From contig QVRM01002098.1 in assembly GCA_003439945.1 (NCBI GenBank), positions 448,501 through 512,500 of the forward strand: a stretch of DNA of 64,000 nucleotides, given 5' to 3'. The stretch is from Dermanyssus gallinae. Its lineage: Eukaryota; Arthropoda; Arachnida; Mesostigmata; Dermanyssidae. The notes under the pieces are model-generated. The model was not told the origin of the DNA and ran no database searches. It saw nothing but the letters and a program-made list of their open reading frames with translations. The translations under genes and the position numbers were made by a program. Shown here in pieces: positions 1 to 10,621 of the stretch (the first letter of the stretch is position 1; the number at the start of each line of letters is the position of its first letter).

Positions 1-1302
1 TAGTTAATAGCAATTGTGAGGTATGAACGTTTAAATCATGTTTATCCTGCTCTGTTCGCTTTCTGTCAGTTCATGGCGCCTATAATGGAAGCCACGTTCC
101 CTCTACACACGGCCAAAGACATCATCTGTATCAAAAACATGGCCTCGCGTCGATCGCCCGTAACGTCTTCGATTCGTTTTCCGATGTCTTGCAGGAGTTT
201 TGCTGTACCTGTGCTGATGGGGCCGAGTGTCTCTAATGTAATGGGTGCAAAGTGGTAGCTTCTAGATAGTTCTAGATACTTCCTCCGTTTTTCAGAATCC
301 GCACGTTCTGCTACCCATCTTGATTCGACTGCGCTGTAGCGTAAATATGATAACGCCGCCGTGCATGAAACCGTTACATCCCATACAAGGCATTTTCCGT
401 GCGACCACAGCGGGATGGTGACCCCGTCAGGTCGCAACTCACTGCTGCCATTAAGACCTACTGGTTCGGGCGTAGATGGTATCCCTGCCCTTCTAAGAGC
501 TCTTCTCACTATGGCGTTGAGTTCAGCGTGCCTTGTAAGTCTGCCGGGGCTTCTTAGACAGCTTAACGGGTGTAGACCGTCCGAGTCAACCGGTTGGCCG
601 CATGAGAGGCACGTGAAGGGCTGGCAGACGAAGGCGCCTATCCTGAGAGCTGACACCATGCGGAAGGGGTTTGGATCCAGCATGGTACCAAGCTGACGGG
701 AGGGCAGCGCTTGAAGCCAGCCCCCGCTGAAAGGATGTTGAGCCGCTAGAAAGACGGCACGCTCTCTTGCTGATGTAAGGTTATTCATTATATTTCGCGC
801 GGACTTCTTAGTTTTGTACGCGTCAAGAAGTTTTTGACTCACGTGCTCTCTCAGAGGACCAGGATCGAGTTGACTCTTGATTGTGGCGTCTGCCACCGCA
901 GTTGCCTTTTTCAGTTCAATCTTTGCTTCCTCATAAAGAAGTGATTCTGCCAGGGAGCCAAATTGATTCAGGGATGCAGCATAGCACACTGCAGCAAGAT
1001 CCGTAGCTCTTCTTATTCCAAGGCCTCCGTTGTCGATGGGGAGGCTAGCTCTCTTCCACATGTTTCCTTCTAAGTTAATGTTAATTACTTCGCTTAGAAA
1101 GCTTCTGGTGGTCTCGTCATAGGCTACAAGACCCTCCATGTATTTTAAGGTCTGACATGTTCGTAGCATGTAGACAAATCTTGGTGAGCCAAGACTGTGT
1201 CTCCATAGACACAGTCACCTGCGGGTGCATACTGGTCAGTCGTGGGCGAATTTTTACCAGGGTCTCTCGTTTAGCATCGAGAGCGCGTGGGATTCCTTCG
1301 GC
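1..1302 (-). mobile_element. RLE-type non-LTR retrotransposon, 3' half (copy A)
   Basis: The minus strand is open from 1169 to 66 (367 residues) and encodes the C-terminal part of a non-LTR retrotransposon polyprotein: a post-RT helical region, then a zinc-knuckle-like block (CLSCG followed by HPLSC near 610-560), then a restriction-like endonuclease core with RPDG and WDVTV (about 440-365), then a conserved tail ending RGN. Weaker similarity continues upstream to 1302, where the copy stops against the (ATT)n tail of copy B, so it is 5' truncated. Its 3' end runs off the left edge; the last bases resemble the 3' UTR of copy B. The PD-x-D arrangement is the hallmark of the R2/NeSL/R4-type endonuclease. 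The reading frame is intact over this part, so the copy is fairly young, but it cannot be autonomous because the RT is missing. Confidence 0.8.
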
Positions 1303-1335
1303 CAGTATTATTATTATTATTATTATTATTATTCT
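1303..1335. repeat. (ATT)n microsatellite, tail of copy B
   Basis: Simple ATT repeat, AAT on the minus strand. It directly follows the 3' UTR of copy B and abuts the truncated 5' end of copy A, so it reads as the 3' tail of copy B. Confidence 0.8.
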
Positions 1336-2515
1336 GTTATAACAATTGTGAGATCTGAACGTTTAAGCTAGGTTCATCCTGCTTTGTTCGCTTGTATATT
1401 CATGGCGTTTATGATGGAAGCCCCGTTCCCTCTACAAACGGCCAAGGACATCATCTGTCTCAAAAACATGGCCTCGCGTGGATCGACCGTGATGTCTTTA
1501 ATTCGTTTTCCGATATTCTTTAGGATTTTTGGTGTGCCTGTGTAGATGGGGTCGAGTGTCTCTAATGTAATCGGTACAAAGTGGTAGCTTTTAGATAGCT
1601 CGATACTTCTTTCGTTTTTCAGAATCTGCGCGCTCTGCTACCCATCCAGATTCAACTGCGCTGTGGCGTAAATACGATAAAGACGCCGTGCATAAAACAG
1701 TTACATCCCATACTAGGCTTTTTCCGTGTGATCACAGCGGGATGGTGACCCCGTCAGGTTGCAGCTTACTGCTGCCGTTAAGACCCTTCGGCTCGAGTGT
1801 AGATGGTATCCCTGCCTTTCTAAAGAGCTCTTCTTACTATGGCGTTGAGCTCGGCGTGCCTTGTGAGTCTGTCAGGACTTTTCAGACAGCTTAACGGGTG
1901 TAAACCGTCAGAGTCAACAGGTTGGTCGCATGACAGACATGAGATTGGCTAAGAGACGGATGGCTGGGAGACGGAGGCGCCTATCCTGAGGGCTGACATC
2001 ATGCGGAAGGAGTTTGGGTCCAGCATGGTGCCAAGCTGACGAAAGGGCAGCGCCTGAAGCCAGCCCCTGCTGAAGGGATGTAGAGCGGCTAGAAAGACGG
2101 CACGCTCTCTTACCGATGTTAGGCTATTCATTATATTTTGTATACTGTTACATACCTCTGCTGGAGAAAGCCTATATAATTCCAGTACGAGAACGCGATG
2201 ACGATGAGAGGCGATGAGATGTATTTAGACGATATCGTGCCACAGGCAACTTAGCCCATTACGAGCGTCTAAAATGTGGTTGTCAGAGCGTTAGAAAAAA
2301 AAAGTTACACGAGATATCCCAGGAAGTGCTTCCATGATTGCTTGTGCAACGTGCGTTTAATCTTGAGGGGTACCTCCAACTGCTAAAACCTCGCATTTGG
2401 ACGCATTAAGGGTCAGTCCTCCCGATTCCTCGAAGTTTAATAGTCTTCAAATCCCTCGCCACGACATTTGCTGGACCTCCCAAGACAGCGTCGTCTACGT
2501 ACCAGACCTTAAAAG
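1336..2515 (-). mobile_element. RLE-type non-LTR retrotransposon, decayed (copy B)
   Basis: This minus-strand fragment is a degenerate relative of copy A. From 2515 downward it encodes the RT catalytic YVDDAVLGG motif and, after a frameshift, the following LNASKCEVLAVGG block, both typical of RT motifs C and D. The section 2131-1360 is alignable by eye with copy A (for example the block at 2131-1949) but has several frameshifts and stops. The 3' UTR ends in the (AAT)n tail at 1335-1303. The gap between the RT core and the distal part shows an internal deletion. Dead copy. Confidence 0.75.
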
Positions 2516-2865
2516 TGCGTTGTATTATAATTATGACGCCCGCCAGGGCGGGCGTCGGCCACATCATTTACCAACGGGAGATGCACAAACGGCGCCTATA
2601 CGCGCATCTTCTTGAGGACCACGTGGTAATGGCGTTTGGTCTCAAGTCATCGGGCGTCTGGGGCAAGGATGCACTCAAACTGACGAAAGAGCTTGGGAAG
2701 AAGCTCTTTGAGGCTACAGCGGAGCCAAGTTCGACCGCGTTCCTCCGACAAAGGGTGTCATTGGAGCTTCAGAGGCAACACCAAGATGATGTTGAGTGGT
2801 CAGCGACACTCGAGCAATAACAATGATGTTATATAATTAATATATTAGTAATTGTGATACATGTA
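2516..2865 (+). mobile_element. RLE-type retrotransposon 3' end (copy C)
   Basis: A plus-strand ORF ends at 2820. Its last 60 residues, with a FGLKSSGVWG block and a FLRQRVSLELQRQ block, match the C-terminal tail seen in the other copies (ETLG..., QRLS..QRGNA). A 45-bp 3' UTR follows and then a long (AAT)n tail. It is a 5'-truncated insertion of a related but diverged subfamily. Confidence 0.6.
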
Positions 2866-2866
2866 C

Positions 2867-2952
<86 letters not shown>
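2866..2952. repeat. (AAT)29 microsatellite, tail of copy C
   Basis: A pure trinucleotide run of about 29 units. It begins right after the 3' UTR of copy C and ends just before the next retrotransposon fragment. Confidence 0.95.
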
Positions 2953-3910
2953 TTATACATAAAATAAAAATTATAGAAGTTTGGTTGAGGTTCTTGGAAC
3001 TTCACCAAATAACGTCGCATCTCAGAGTGAATGGTCGCCAATGCTAGCCGATCAACATGCTTGTTTACTTATTGATCGAGCTGAAAATGACTCTACTAGG
3101 GCTCGGCTTAGGGCAACCTCCGCAAAACATGCAAGCGATTGGCTACACGCTTTACCCAGTGAATCGTTAGGAACCTTACTGGATGATGCCACTACACGAA
3201 TATGTGTTGGCCTCCGACTTGGTACGCCGCTCGTTCACCCTCACATATGCCGATGCGGGGAGCCGGTGGGCATTAAGAGCTTACCACGCTCTATCCTGCG
3301 CCCTCAGTGAAGGTCGTAGACTACGTCACGCGGCTATTAACGACACAATAGCAAGGGCCTTGAGGACGGCAGGCTACCCAAGTACGCTGGAACCAACTGG
3401 ACTAACCAGAAACGACGGCAAGCGTCCCGACGGGATGACTCTCATTCCCTTTGAACGAGGCCGTACCCTCATATGGGATGCCACCGTAACCGACTCACTT
3501 TCTCCCTCAATGGTCGGTTTCGGTTTACTTAGAGCTGGTCACGCCGCGACCCAAGCAGAAACGAACAAGATGAACAAATACGCCGAACTGGCACGAGCCC
3601 ATAACTTCAGTCCAGTGGCCTTCGAAACCTTGGGACAACCGGGCCCCTTGACAGAGAGAATACTTACTAAATTGGGCGAACGATTAAAGATAACTACTGG
3701 GGACAAGAGAGCCGCACAATGTTTGCGCCAAAGACTTTCCATTGACGTCCAGAGGGGCAATGCAATCTCAGTTTTGGGATCGCTTGCCGAATGGTGCACA
3801 CCAGGGCTGTTAAAGGCTGAAAGTTAACACGTTCACTTACACAGGATTGTAATATAAATTGGTTAATAAAAAACCTAACTTTCTCATACACATGATAATA
3901 ATAAACCAGT
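2953..3910 (+). mobile_element. RLE-type non-LTR retrotransposon 3' end (copy D)
   Basis: Two overlapping plus-strand frames (2981-3300 and 3183-3827) make one broken coding region with a single frameshift near 3265. In order it shows SLGTLLDDATTRI, a zinc-knuckle-like CRCGEP then HALSC, the endonuclease core KRPDGM and WDATVTDSL (3420-3500), the FETLG block and the RQRLSIDVQRGNA tail, ending at the stop at 3825-3827. A 3' UTR of about 65 bp and a short (ATA)n run close the element. The arrangement repeats that of copies F and H. Confidence 0.8.
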
Positions 3911-4581
3911 TTCCAAAAAAATATATTATTATTATTATGAACGGTTAATTACATGTCACGCCATGACGCCTACAATTGCATTTGATTTCCCTCTATAGAC
4001 AGTCAATAACAATATCTGCCTCAGACACGTTGCCGTAATATCCTCCTGACATTTTGTGGTATCCCCAAAAACCTTGCGATACCGACTTTATCTCACCTTT
4101 TGTCTTCAAATCAATTTGCGTTGACTGTTCGTTCGATGACGTTCGTTTGAAACAGTCTCATCTCAGCCTGCCTCGAGCATCTAAATCACCTGAAAGCAGA
4201 AGGCCGCGCAACTCAGGCGAGCCCCGGGCCTCCATTAGCTCAACCGTCCATGTTCGTCCATGAGCTCAGATGACGCATTGGCCTAATTACGTCAACGTCC
4301 TCAAAACGTGGGAATGCAATTCTGCTGAAATCGATGCGGAATTATGCAGCACCAGAGCAATGCAAAACCAGACGTAGAAGAAGCCGAGCCGATCGATCTA
4401 GCCACAAAGTGGTGACTAGGTTTGCCGTGCGTGGTTTTCACCACGTGCTGTGCGCGACCCTCGGGTTCCATGATCCCTCTGTCTTTTGAGTGCACTATCT
4501 TGAGGCTGATACAATGCTACTTTCTGTACACTAGTCTCTAGCCACTAGATAACCAGGCTCGTGTCATATCTTCATAGTTCT

Positions 4582-4617
<36 letters not shown>

Positions 4618-4687
4618 AAAATGTGCGAATGTAGACATATGCATCTTTTAACTGTACTATTATTTCTACACAACATGTGCAATGATA
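3911..4687. other. No gene recognised
   Basis: About 0.8 kb with an (AT)n run at 4586-4614. I see no coding region or element here beyond short chance ORFs. Confidence 0.5.
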
Positions 4688-4780
4688 AGAAAGCCTATTA
4701 TTATTAATAGTATTATTATTAATATTATTATTAATATTATTATTAATATTATATTATTATTATTAATATTATTATTAATA

Positions 4781-4876
<96 letters not shown>

Positions 4877-4885
4877 ATTAATATT
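4688..4885. repeat. (ATT)n microsatellite array
   Basis: About 200 bp of ATT units, interrupted in the first half and pure in the second. No retrotransposon tail is recognisable at its side. It ends 40 bp before exon 1 of the membrane protein gene. Confidence 0.95.
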
Positions 4886-4924
4886 ATATTGCGACATTGC
4901 TGACGTTGTTGTTGTTTGTTTGGC

Positions 4925-5206
4925 ATGTTACTTGGTGACTTTTCCAGTGGTGAGCGACCAATGTGCTGGTGCTGTTACGGCTATGTCAAGTGGCTGATGC
5001 TTGTCGTCATTGTCCTGATCATTATCGTGATCGCAGTGGTTTCGTCGTCTTCTACCAAGCAAAAGAAGCCCGAGCCTAAGAAACCTGGTAGTTCGCACAT
5101 AGTGTCTTGTCCGCACGCCCTGCGCACCATGGACTCTACGAGCGCCGAGATTTTTGGGGATCTGTCCAAGCTCGATCCGGAGGGGAAATATGACCAGCGC
5201 TTGCGG
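4925..5206 (+). CDS. Type II membrane protein, exon 1 (signal anchor)
   Basis: First of four phase-compatible exons (4925-5206, 13690-13868, 22587-22794, 23184-23351) encoding 278 residues. ATG at 4925 gives a short N-terminus, a cysteine cluster (CWCC, residues 14-17) that could be palmitoylated, a 17-residue hydrophobic helix (23-39) and then a basic KKPEPKKP stretch and one cysteine (62). No signal peptide precedes the helix, so a type II orientation is likely. The exon ends phase 0 at CGG before GTAGGC. The alternative is that TTTTCCAG at 4940-4947 is an acceptor and an upstream exon supplies the start. I recognise no family. The start is uncertain; the reading frame and composition look like real coding sequence. 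Confidence 0.55.
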
Positions 5207-5224
5207 GTAGGCCGCACAAACCGA

Positions 5225-5227
5225 TTG

Positions 5228-5314
<87 letters not shown>
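5225..5314. repeat. (AT)n microsatellite
   Basis: About 90 bp of alternating AT just after the donor of exon 1. Confidence 0.95.
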
Positions 5315-5318
<4 letters not shown>

Positions 5319-5329
5319 CGTTCCCGAGA

Positions 5330-5858
5330 GCGATATAAAAAATTGTAGAGCTCGTTAAGGCAAATCTTTTTCCCATTGTAACATGGTCCCTACGAGCTCT
5401 TGTTTCGGAGTGAGAGTAAAATTACTACAATTTGTGACACTGTATTTTTGCCCGATATAGGAGCACAAAGTGTGCAATTGCAAGACAACAGAAACTGAGC
5501 ACACCATCGTGTCTGTGAGAAAAGTCTGCTTGCTCCGAAGAACATATAACGCCGGCCAGAAGATGCGACATGGTCGTTTAGAACAGAATTTGCAAAAATA
5601 GTTATTTTATTAATTTTCACACCAAATGCCTCAAAATCAATACCATACGGCGCTCAAAACTAACACATTCAGGCAGACGCATCATTTCATGACGACCCGC
5701 GCGACAGCCGCAAGGCTCCTCAGTCATTTATGCATGTACTTAACTAACCTGGACATCCCGCCGAAAATCTTAATTACTTCGCAACCACAGCTCGCATTGT
5801 CAGAAGTTTGGTACCAATGATCGTTATAAAATGTGCATCTGCCCGAATGCGTTACTTT
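5330..5858. mobile_element. Remnant of 1.07-kb palindromic element
   Basis: The segment repeats, with many substitutions, the arm of the palindrome at 29499-30567: the blocks TTGTAGAGCTCGTTAA, GCCCGATATAGGAGCACAAA, and the later GCAACCACAGCTCGCATT and TTTGGTACCAA. It spans the left arm, the centre and the start of the second arm, so it is a truncated old copy of that element. Confidence 0.7.
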
Positions 5859-5864
5859 TGAGCG

Positions 5865-5868
<4 letters not shown>

Positions 5869-5901
<33 letters not shown>
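5869..5901. repeat. (AT)n microsatellite
   Basis: Alternating AT run directly left of a palindromic repeat. Confidence 0.9.
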
Positions 5902-5906
<5 letters not shown>

Positions 5907-5907
5907 T

Positions 5908-6165
5908 GGAAATTAACCTGAGGTATATCTTCAATGCACCGAGAGCCGAACATGTTAAGATATCTAGGGTTTCCCTAACAGTCTTTGTGGCGGCAGCATG
6001 GCCGCTGATCGAATTTTCTTTGAGCGATGCTCATTGAGAATAGACTATTAACCTTACCGCGGAGTGGCAGCGGCCATGCTGCCACAAAAACTGTTAAAGA
6101 AGCCCTAGATACCTTAACATGTCCGGCTCTCGGTGCATTGAAGATACACCTCAGGTTAAGTTTCC
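5908..6165. mobile_element. 258-bp palindromic interspersed repeat (family P3)
   Basis: Two arms of about 100 bp are inverted copies of each other. The left arm starts GGAAATTAACCTGAGGT and the right arm ends with its complement near 6165. Each arm contains CTTCAATGCACCGAGAGCCG and GCAGCATGGCCGCTG. The loop of about 55 bp contains AATTTTCTTTGAGC. The same arm sequence recurs at 34992-35396 (whole), 48113-48230, 56140-56210 and about 12125-12165, so it is an interspersed family. Confidence 0.75.
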
Positions 6166-6209
6166 ATCCAAATTCACTTCAAAATGCTAACATAAAAAGT
6201 TCTAAACTA

Positions 6210-6240
<31 letters not shown>

Positions 6241-8361
6241 AACAGTTTATGCAAAAGTTCTTGCCAATTTTCCCACTGCTTCGTAGAAAATGTTGCACCT
6301 CATATAGGGCGTCCTCGAACAGCTTGCATTTTTCAGTTAAAACGTTTTGGATGATACCGTTAAGTGATATTCTGAAGGTGCAAGGTCCGGAGGGCATAGT
6401 GGATGCTCAGCATCTTTCCAGGCCAGGTCGTATGTTTAAAGGCTTTAAAGGATTGAGTCAATTTTTTTGGTACTATTGAAGTCCTTGGCAGTAAGTATTC
6501 GTGTTTATCGTCTGTCTTCTTATCAGAAGTTCAAAGTGAGGGATGCCTGGGATATTCTACCAACATCTTATCTGAGCGGACGTTTAGCTTGGGTCGCTTA
6601 CGTTCTTGTAGAAGACACATTTTTTTCTCGCAGCCTACCTGACGATCCAAGAACAAGGCTTGGCAGTAGCGATTGAGGAACTAGGTGCAATGCGCGTGCA
6701 CTCTACTTTAGTGTAGTTACTCCGTTGGAATGGAACCCCCTTACAGAGCTTTGAATTTCTAGTTCTTCGCTTTGAAGATGGGTGAAGACTGGGCTCGTGC
6801 AGACTCGGGTAATGCCAATTTGCGCAACACTGGAAGTATCCTAGGGCGCAGCGATTTGGTTGGCTACAACAGATTTGCATCTCGCGCAGTGTGTTATTCA
6901 TGCGCGTAGACAAAATCTTAGTAAAACAGATCTCGATGTGCGCAAAGTAAATTTAGTCGGCTGGAAAGATAAGTCTTTAATTAATACTTAACCTACTGAA
7001 CGTGGGGTTGGCAGCCAGGACGCGGTCATCATCCCGGGATCATAAATCAAGGGAGTTACCTAGTCTCTTAGTAAACAGACAGAAGGGAGGAAGACCTTGG
7101 GTCGCTTTGCCGTAACTCCAATTGAGAAGAACTCCATTGGTTCGAGAGCAGTATATGCGGGGCATCTCGCAGGGTCATAGTAGTAGAAGTAGTAGTAGTA
7201 GTAGCAATAGACCGCCAAGTATAGTGCAAAACATTTCCGCTGGTTTTCAAAATAAATTTGCCGTGCCACATGTGTTGTCGGTCCAATGAAAAAAAAAGTA
7301 GTAGCAATAGAGGCCCGGAACGTAACTGTACCATCAGTCTGAAGTTGCGGGAAAGCCAGAACAGAGTCAACTGCCCACGGACCGAGAACCGGGGCCACCA
7401 CACTTCTCCAAACCTATGACAGGAACACTACCTGACACTTCTTTTAAGGCTAGATCCTTTAAGAAAGCTAGATCCACACCAGCTCAGACCGGGTTCTGCC
7501 ACTGCGGAAAGCAGCAACCGTCCCGGACAATTCAAGCATAAATAGAGGAGACATATTTCATATGTGGACGCTTGCATACAATATTATGTCACCTGTCAAA
7601 GAAGAAAGGAATGTCCAATAATAGATCGCTTTGCTGTAATATTTATTGAAAAAAAAATCTGTTGATCCGAGAAGAGAGGGATTCTCGCAATCTCCCCGTA
7701 GCGGTAGAGCTAAGCTTCAGCTCTACTCAACGCAGTTCAGATACGGAAATCGTGTTTTGTCAGAGAACTATTCTGCAGCTATTTTGCGAAACATAAAATA
7801 TTACGCAATTGATTCAATTAAAAATGGAATTCCATTGCGTGTGAATACTTCGCCCCGATCGTAATAGCCGTAGGCAGGGAAGCGTATGCACTGGCCAAAC
7901 TCACAGATGTGTCACTAGCGTGTTCCCATATCTTTTGTAGAATGATATCTGAAATGGTAGAATAGTTTGCGTTCTTGCCCTTCTTGAAGGGGTCAGAGTC
8001 AATCTCCGAATTTCGAATTTCTGTTTCGAGGGTCCCATACTGCTGCCGCATGCATTTGACAAAAGTGATAAATGCCAGGATGTAACACATCGGCTGATTT
8101 TTCTTAGTTAATAATGAATCGACATGCAAGATTCTTTCATAGCCATACATTGTCATTAGTTCACACTTGGTCTGCAAATCTAGTACTATTTTTCAGGAAA
8201 ACACGAGCCTGTTCTAGCGCTCGCTAGTAAAACTTTCCTAACAATTTACTTAAAATGGTCTAAGTTCCTAATTTTAGTGATAGATATATTTAAATAAAGA
8301 TATTTTCGACACTAACGTGTTGCAGCGGATTAAGGCTTGATGTCACACTTAAGGTGAATGG
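6166..8361. other. No gene recognised
   Basis: About 2.2 kb with an (AT)n run at 6218-6240 and (GTA)n-like interruptions at 7180-7210. A stretch near 7245-7300 (AAATTTGCCG, then GTCGGTCCA before a run of A) recurs near 32570-32605 downstream of copy F, so it is probably the 3' end of a repeat. No exon with convincing splice sites is seen. Confidence 0.45.
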
Positions 8362-8652
8362 TGTAGTGTCCACCACCCCCATGGCTGGCCGGCGACCGTT
8401 ACGAGTTCGCCATTCTCTCGCTCAAACAACACACGTCTTCTGCCTGGCTCGAACAAACGACTACTGGCGCTCATTTATTCTCATGCCTCCTTATATACTC
8501 ACAGATTGCCCGCGCATTTAGTGACTTTCCGCGTATTCGCTAGTAGGGTGGCGGCATCTTCTAATTGGCGCCATCTATTTAGCTTGCTTCGGCTTTGCCG
8601 CTAACCGACGCTGTCTATGCCCGCGCTGCTTAACGGACACCGCTATCCTACA
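8362..8652 (-). repeat. 3' LTR
   Basis: Direct repeat partner of 9759-10048. Terminal TG...CA. TATATACTC in the middle is a possible TATA region shared by both LTRs. Confidence 0.9.
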
Positions 8653-8668
8653 TTCTCCCCCCCTTCGC
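8653..8668 (-). promoter_or_regulatory. Polypurine tract of LTR element
   Basis: On the minus strand this reads GAAGGGGGGGAGAA immediately before the 3' LTR, the expected position of the plus-strand primer for reverse transcription. Confidence 0.75.
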
Positions 8669-9067
8669 AGGTTTGTTTTGAATTCTATCCAGTCTTTAGT
8701 CACGAACTCCCGTAAATGGCTTGGTGCGCGTCTAACCCGCCGTGGACGTCCTTCAGAGCGGTGCGCTGTCGTCCTCATGTTCATCATGTGGCGCACCCGA
8801 CGGCGGCTGACCTCCGTATACAGACCCAGTCGCCGGGCACGACCGCATGAACCTGGTTCCGACTGCCGTTTTTCTCCCGTCTGCGTGCTCCTTCGGTTCG
8901 TCTACTCGCGCTCGCTCATCCTCATGTGCATCCTCCGCCGCCTGCAGGCATTCGCCGTTGGCCCAACGATCCCAGCGTGGCCGCTCCTCCACGCCGATCG
9001 CCTGCACATTCTGCCGCATTCGTACACTTCCGGCCGAAATGGCCAAACTTGCCACACCTTCGGCTCC

Positions 9068-9472
9068 TCACTTGTTTTGCCGGACACATTTCGGCCCCGT
9101 ACTCGTGCCTCGTCCATCCGCACGCCTGGCATCCATCCGTTCCGTGTTCTCGCCCTGCCGCCAGCCTAGGTCCGCTTCTTTCCGGCGGCCCTCGCTTCCC
9201 GAACCTCGTTCACCTACTCGTTTCGTTCTGCGATCCATCTGGCATCCGTGACGCACATCTCCTCGTGTAGCGCGGCCGTCCAGTTCGACCCGCAAGGCCT
9301 CTTCGAGGAGGAGCTTTTCTCTCACCTGTGGCCTTGTCGCCCCAGAATGAGGTGGTTCCTCAACAGCAGGGTTCGAACGTCGAGCTTGCACCTCAACAGC
9401 AGGGTTCGAACGTCGAGCTTGCACCTCAACAGCAGGGCTCGAACGTCGAGCTTGCACCTCACCACCAGTCAC
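9068..9472 (-). CDS. Internal ORF of LTR element, repeat-bearing
   Basis: A 134-residue minus-strand frame inside the LTR element. Its N-terminal third is three 11-residue repeats of the type EVQARRSNPAV, encoded by the 33-bp tandem repeat. The rest is rich in Arg, Glu and Gly and looks helical (LLLEEALRVELDGRATRGDV). This may be a remnant of gag; no zinc knuckle or protease motif is visible. Because the region is GC rich, long chance ORFs exist in other frames, so translation is uncertain. Confidence 0.3.
   Translation of the reverse strand: MTGGEVQARRSSPAVEVQARRSNPAVEVQARRSNPAVEEPPHSGATRPQVREKLLLEEALRVELDGRATRGDVRHGCQMDRRTKRVGERGSGSEGRRKEADLGWRQGENTERMDARRADGRGTSTGPKCVRQNK
9359..9460. repeat. 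33-bp tandem repeat, 3 copies
   Basis: Three nearly identical 33-bp units each containing CAACAGCAGGGTTCGAACGT, inside the LTR element interior. The length is a multiple of three, so the minus-strand frame stays open. Confidence 0.9.
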
Positions 9473-9739
9473 CGCAGTGCCGCTAAGTACTTGCCGTTGT
9501 CTTCACCGACAACGGCTGCCGAATTCGTCGTCGGCAACGGCTGTTCCCTTGTGTTCCTTGAACATCTCCGTTGAACAGCTTCGTCACCATCCTGACGTAG
9601 TCACTTCGCCGTCTTCCTCCGGCTCCGTGCCTGGTGCCATTTCCTCGACGGTGTTGTTGGCCGGTCCATGGATCGCAGAACCGGAGGTGGGGGTGGCAGA
9701 CCTGTGTACATTGTTGCACTGCCTTTTCTTTCTTCCGGA

Positions 9740-9756
9740 TCCTGTCGACTGCGCCA
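9740..9756 (-). promoter_or_regulatory. tRNA primer binding site of LTR element
   Basis: The minus strand reads TGGCGCAGTCGACAGGA two bases after the 5' LTR. TGGCGCAGTC is a primer-site start common in Ty3/gypsy-type elements. It fixes the element's orientation. Confidence 0.75.
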
Positions 9757-9758
9757 GT

Positions 9759-10048
9759 TGTAGTGTCCACCACCCCCATGGCTGGCCGGCGACCGTTACG
9801 AGTTCGCTATTCTCTCGCTCAAACAACACACGTCCTCTGCCTGGCTCGAACAAACGACTACTGGCGCTCATTTATTCTCATGCCTCCTTATATACTCAGA
9901 TTGCCCGCGCATTTAGTGACTTCCCGCGTATTCGCTAGTAGGGGTGGCGGCATCTTCTACTTGGCGCCATGTATTTAGCTTGCTTCGGCATTGCCGCTAA
10001 CCGACGCTGTCTATGCCCGCGCTGCTTAACGGACACTGCTATCCTACA
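9759..10048 (-). repeat. 5' LTR
   Basis: Upstream LTR in minus orientation, about 97% identical by eye to 8362-8652. Confidence 0.9.
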
Positions 10049-10621
10049 AATGGCTCGGTGGAAAACTAGGCAACCAGTCTACTTACTATATATGCATACG
10101 TACAGGTGAACGTTGAGGGCTACATATACAGACAGGTGTACATTGAGGGCTATAGAAGATAGAAGACAAAATAGACAATGGTTTAAATTTGAAATTTTTA
10201 TGCAGCACTATTTTTGGCTTTAGGAAAATACACTATGCACAAGCAGAACTGGCATCAATCAGCACCTATTATAGTTTGGCATCTACTCCCTCGTGAGGCC
10301 GCTCAGATGAGCTACCCTCTGGGACAAGGCAGCGGGGGATTTCCATCATGTGAGCTAGCTGTGGCAGCCGGCAAGCGCATACTTAGATGACTGGCGCCAC
10401 GTTGTTGGAGCCACTGTGTGGTTGACGCCGTCAGGCTGGCTAGGTCTTACAGAGGACGCGCCGGTTGTAAGCGCCGTGCGAAAAGCCAGATCTCCCCAAT
10501 ACTGATACGCCATACATGGCTATAGACTCGGCCACACAGAAGTCGGAAGACGGTGTCTGTCCATTAGCGATGTCCATTAACGCCTTCCCTATGAAGAACT
10601 CTGACATGATTCTGGGATGCC

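Larger units (their letters stand above)
8362..10048 (-). mobile_element. Short LTR retroelement, complete with TSD
   Basis: A complete, short LTR element lies on the minus strand. Direct repeats of about 290 bp (8362-8652 and 9759-10048) start TGTAG and end TACA. The 5-bp target duplication AATGG flanks both ends (8357-8361 and 10049-10053). In minus orientation the 5' LTR is followed after 2 bp by a TGGCGCAGTC primer binding site, and the 3' LTR is preceded by a G-rich polypurine tract. The interior is only about 1.1 kb and has no recognisable protease, RT or integrase, so the element is non-autonomous (TRIM/LARD-like) with at most a gag-like remnant. The LTRs differ at roughly ten positions, so the insertion is fairly recent. 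Confidence 0.9.

Noticed and set aside
4666..4926. Poly-Ile and poly-Leu frames over the ATT array
   Set aside because: Pure microsatellite translation.
8847..9251. Plus-strand 134-codon frame in the LTR element
   Set aside because: The primer site and polypurine tract place the element on the minus strand; the GC-rich interior keeps several frames open.
9359..9460. Regular 33-bp repeats that might suggest a CRISPR-like array
   Set aside because: The units are contiguous with no unique spacers and lie inside a eukaryotic LTR element.
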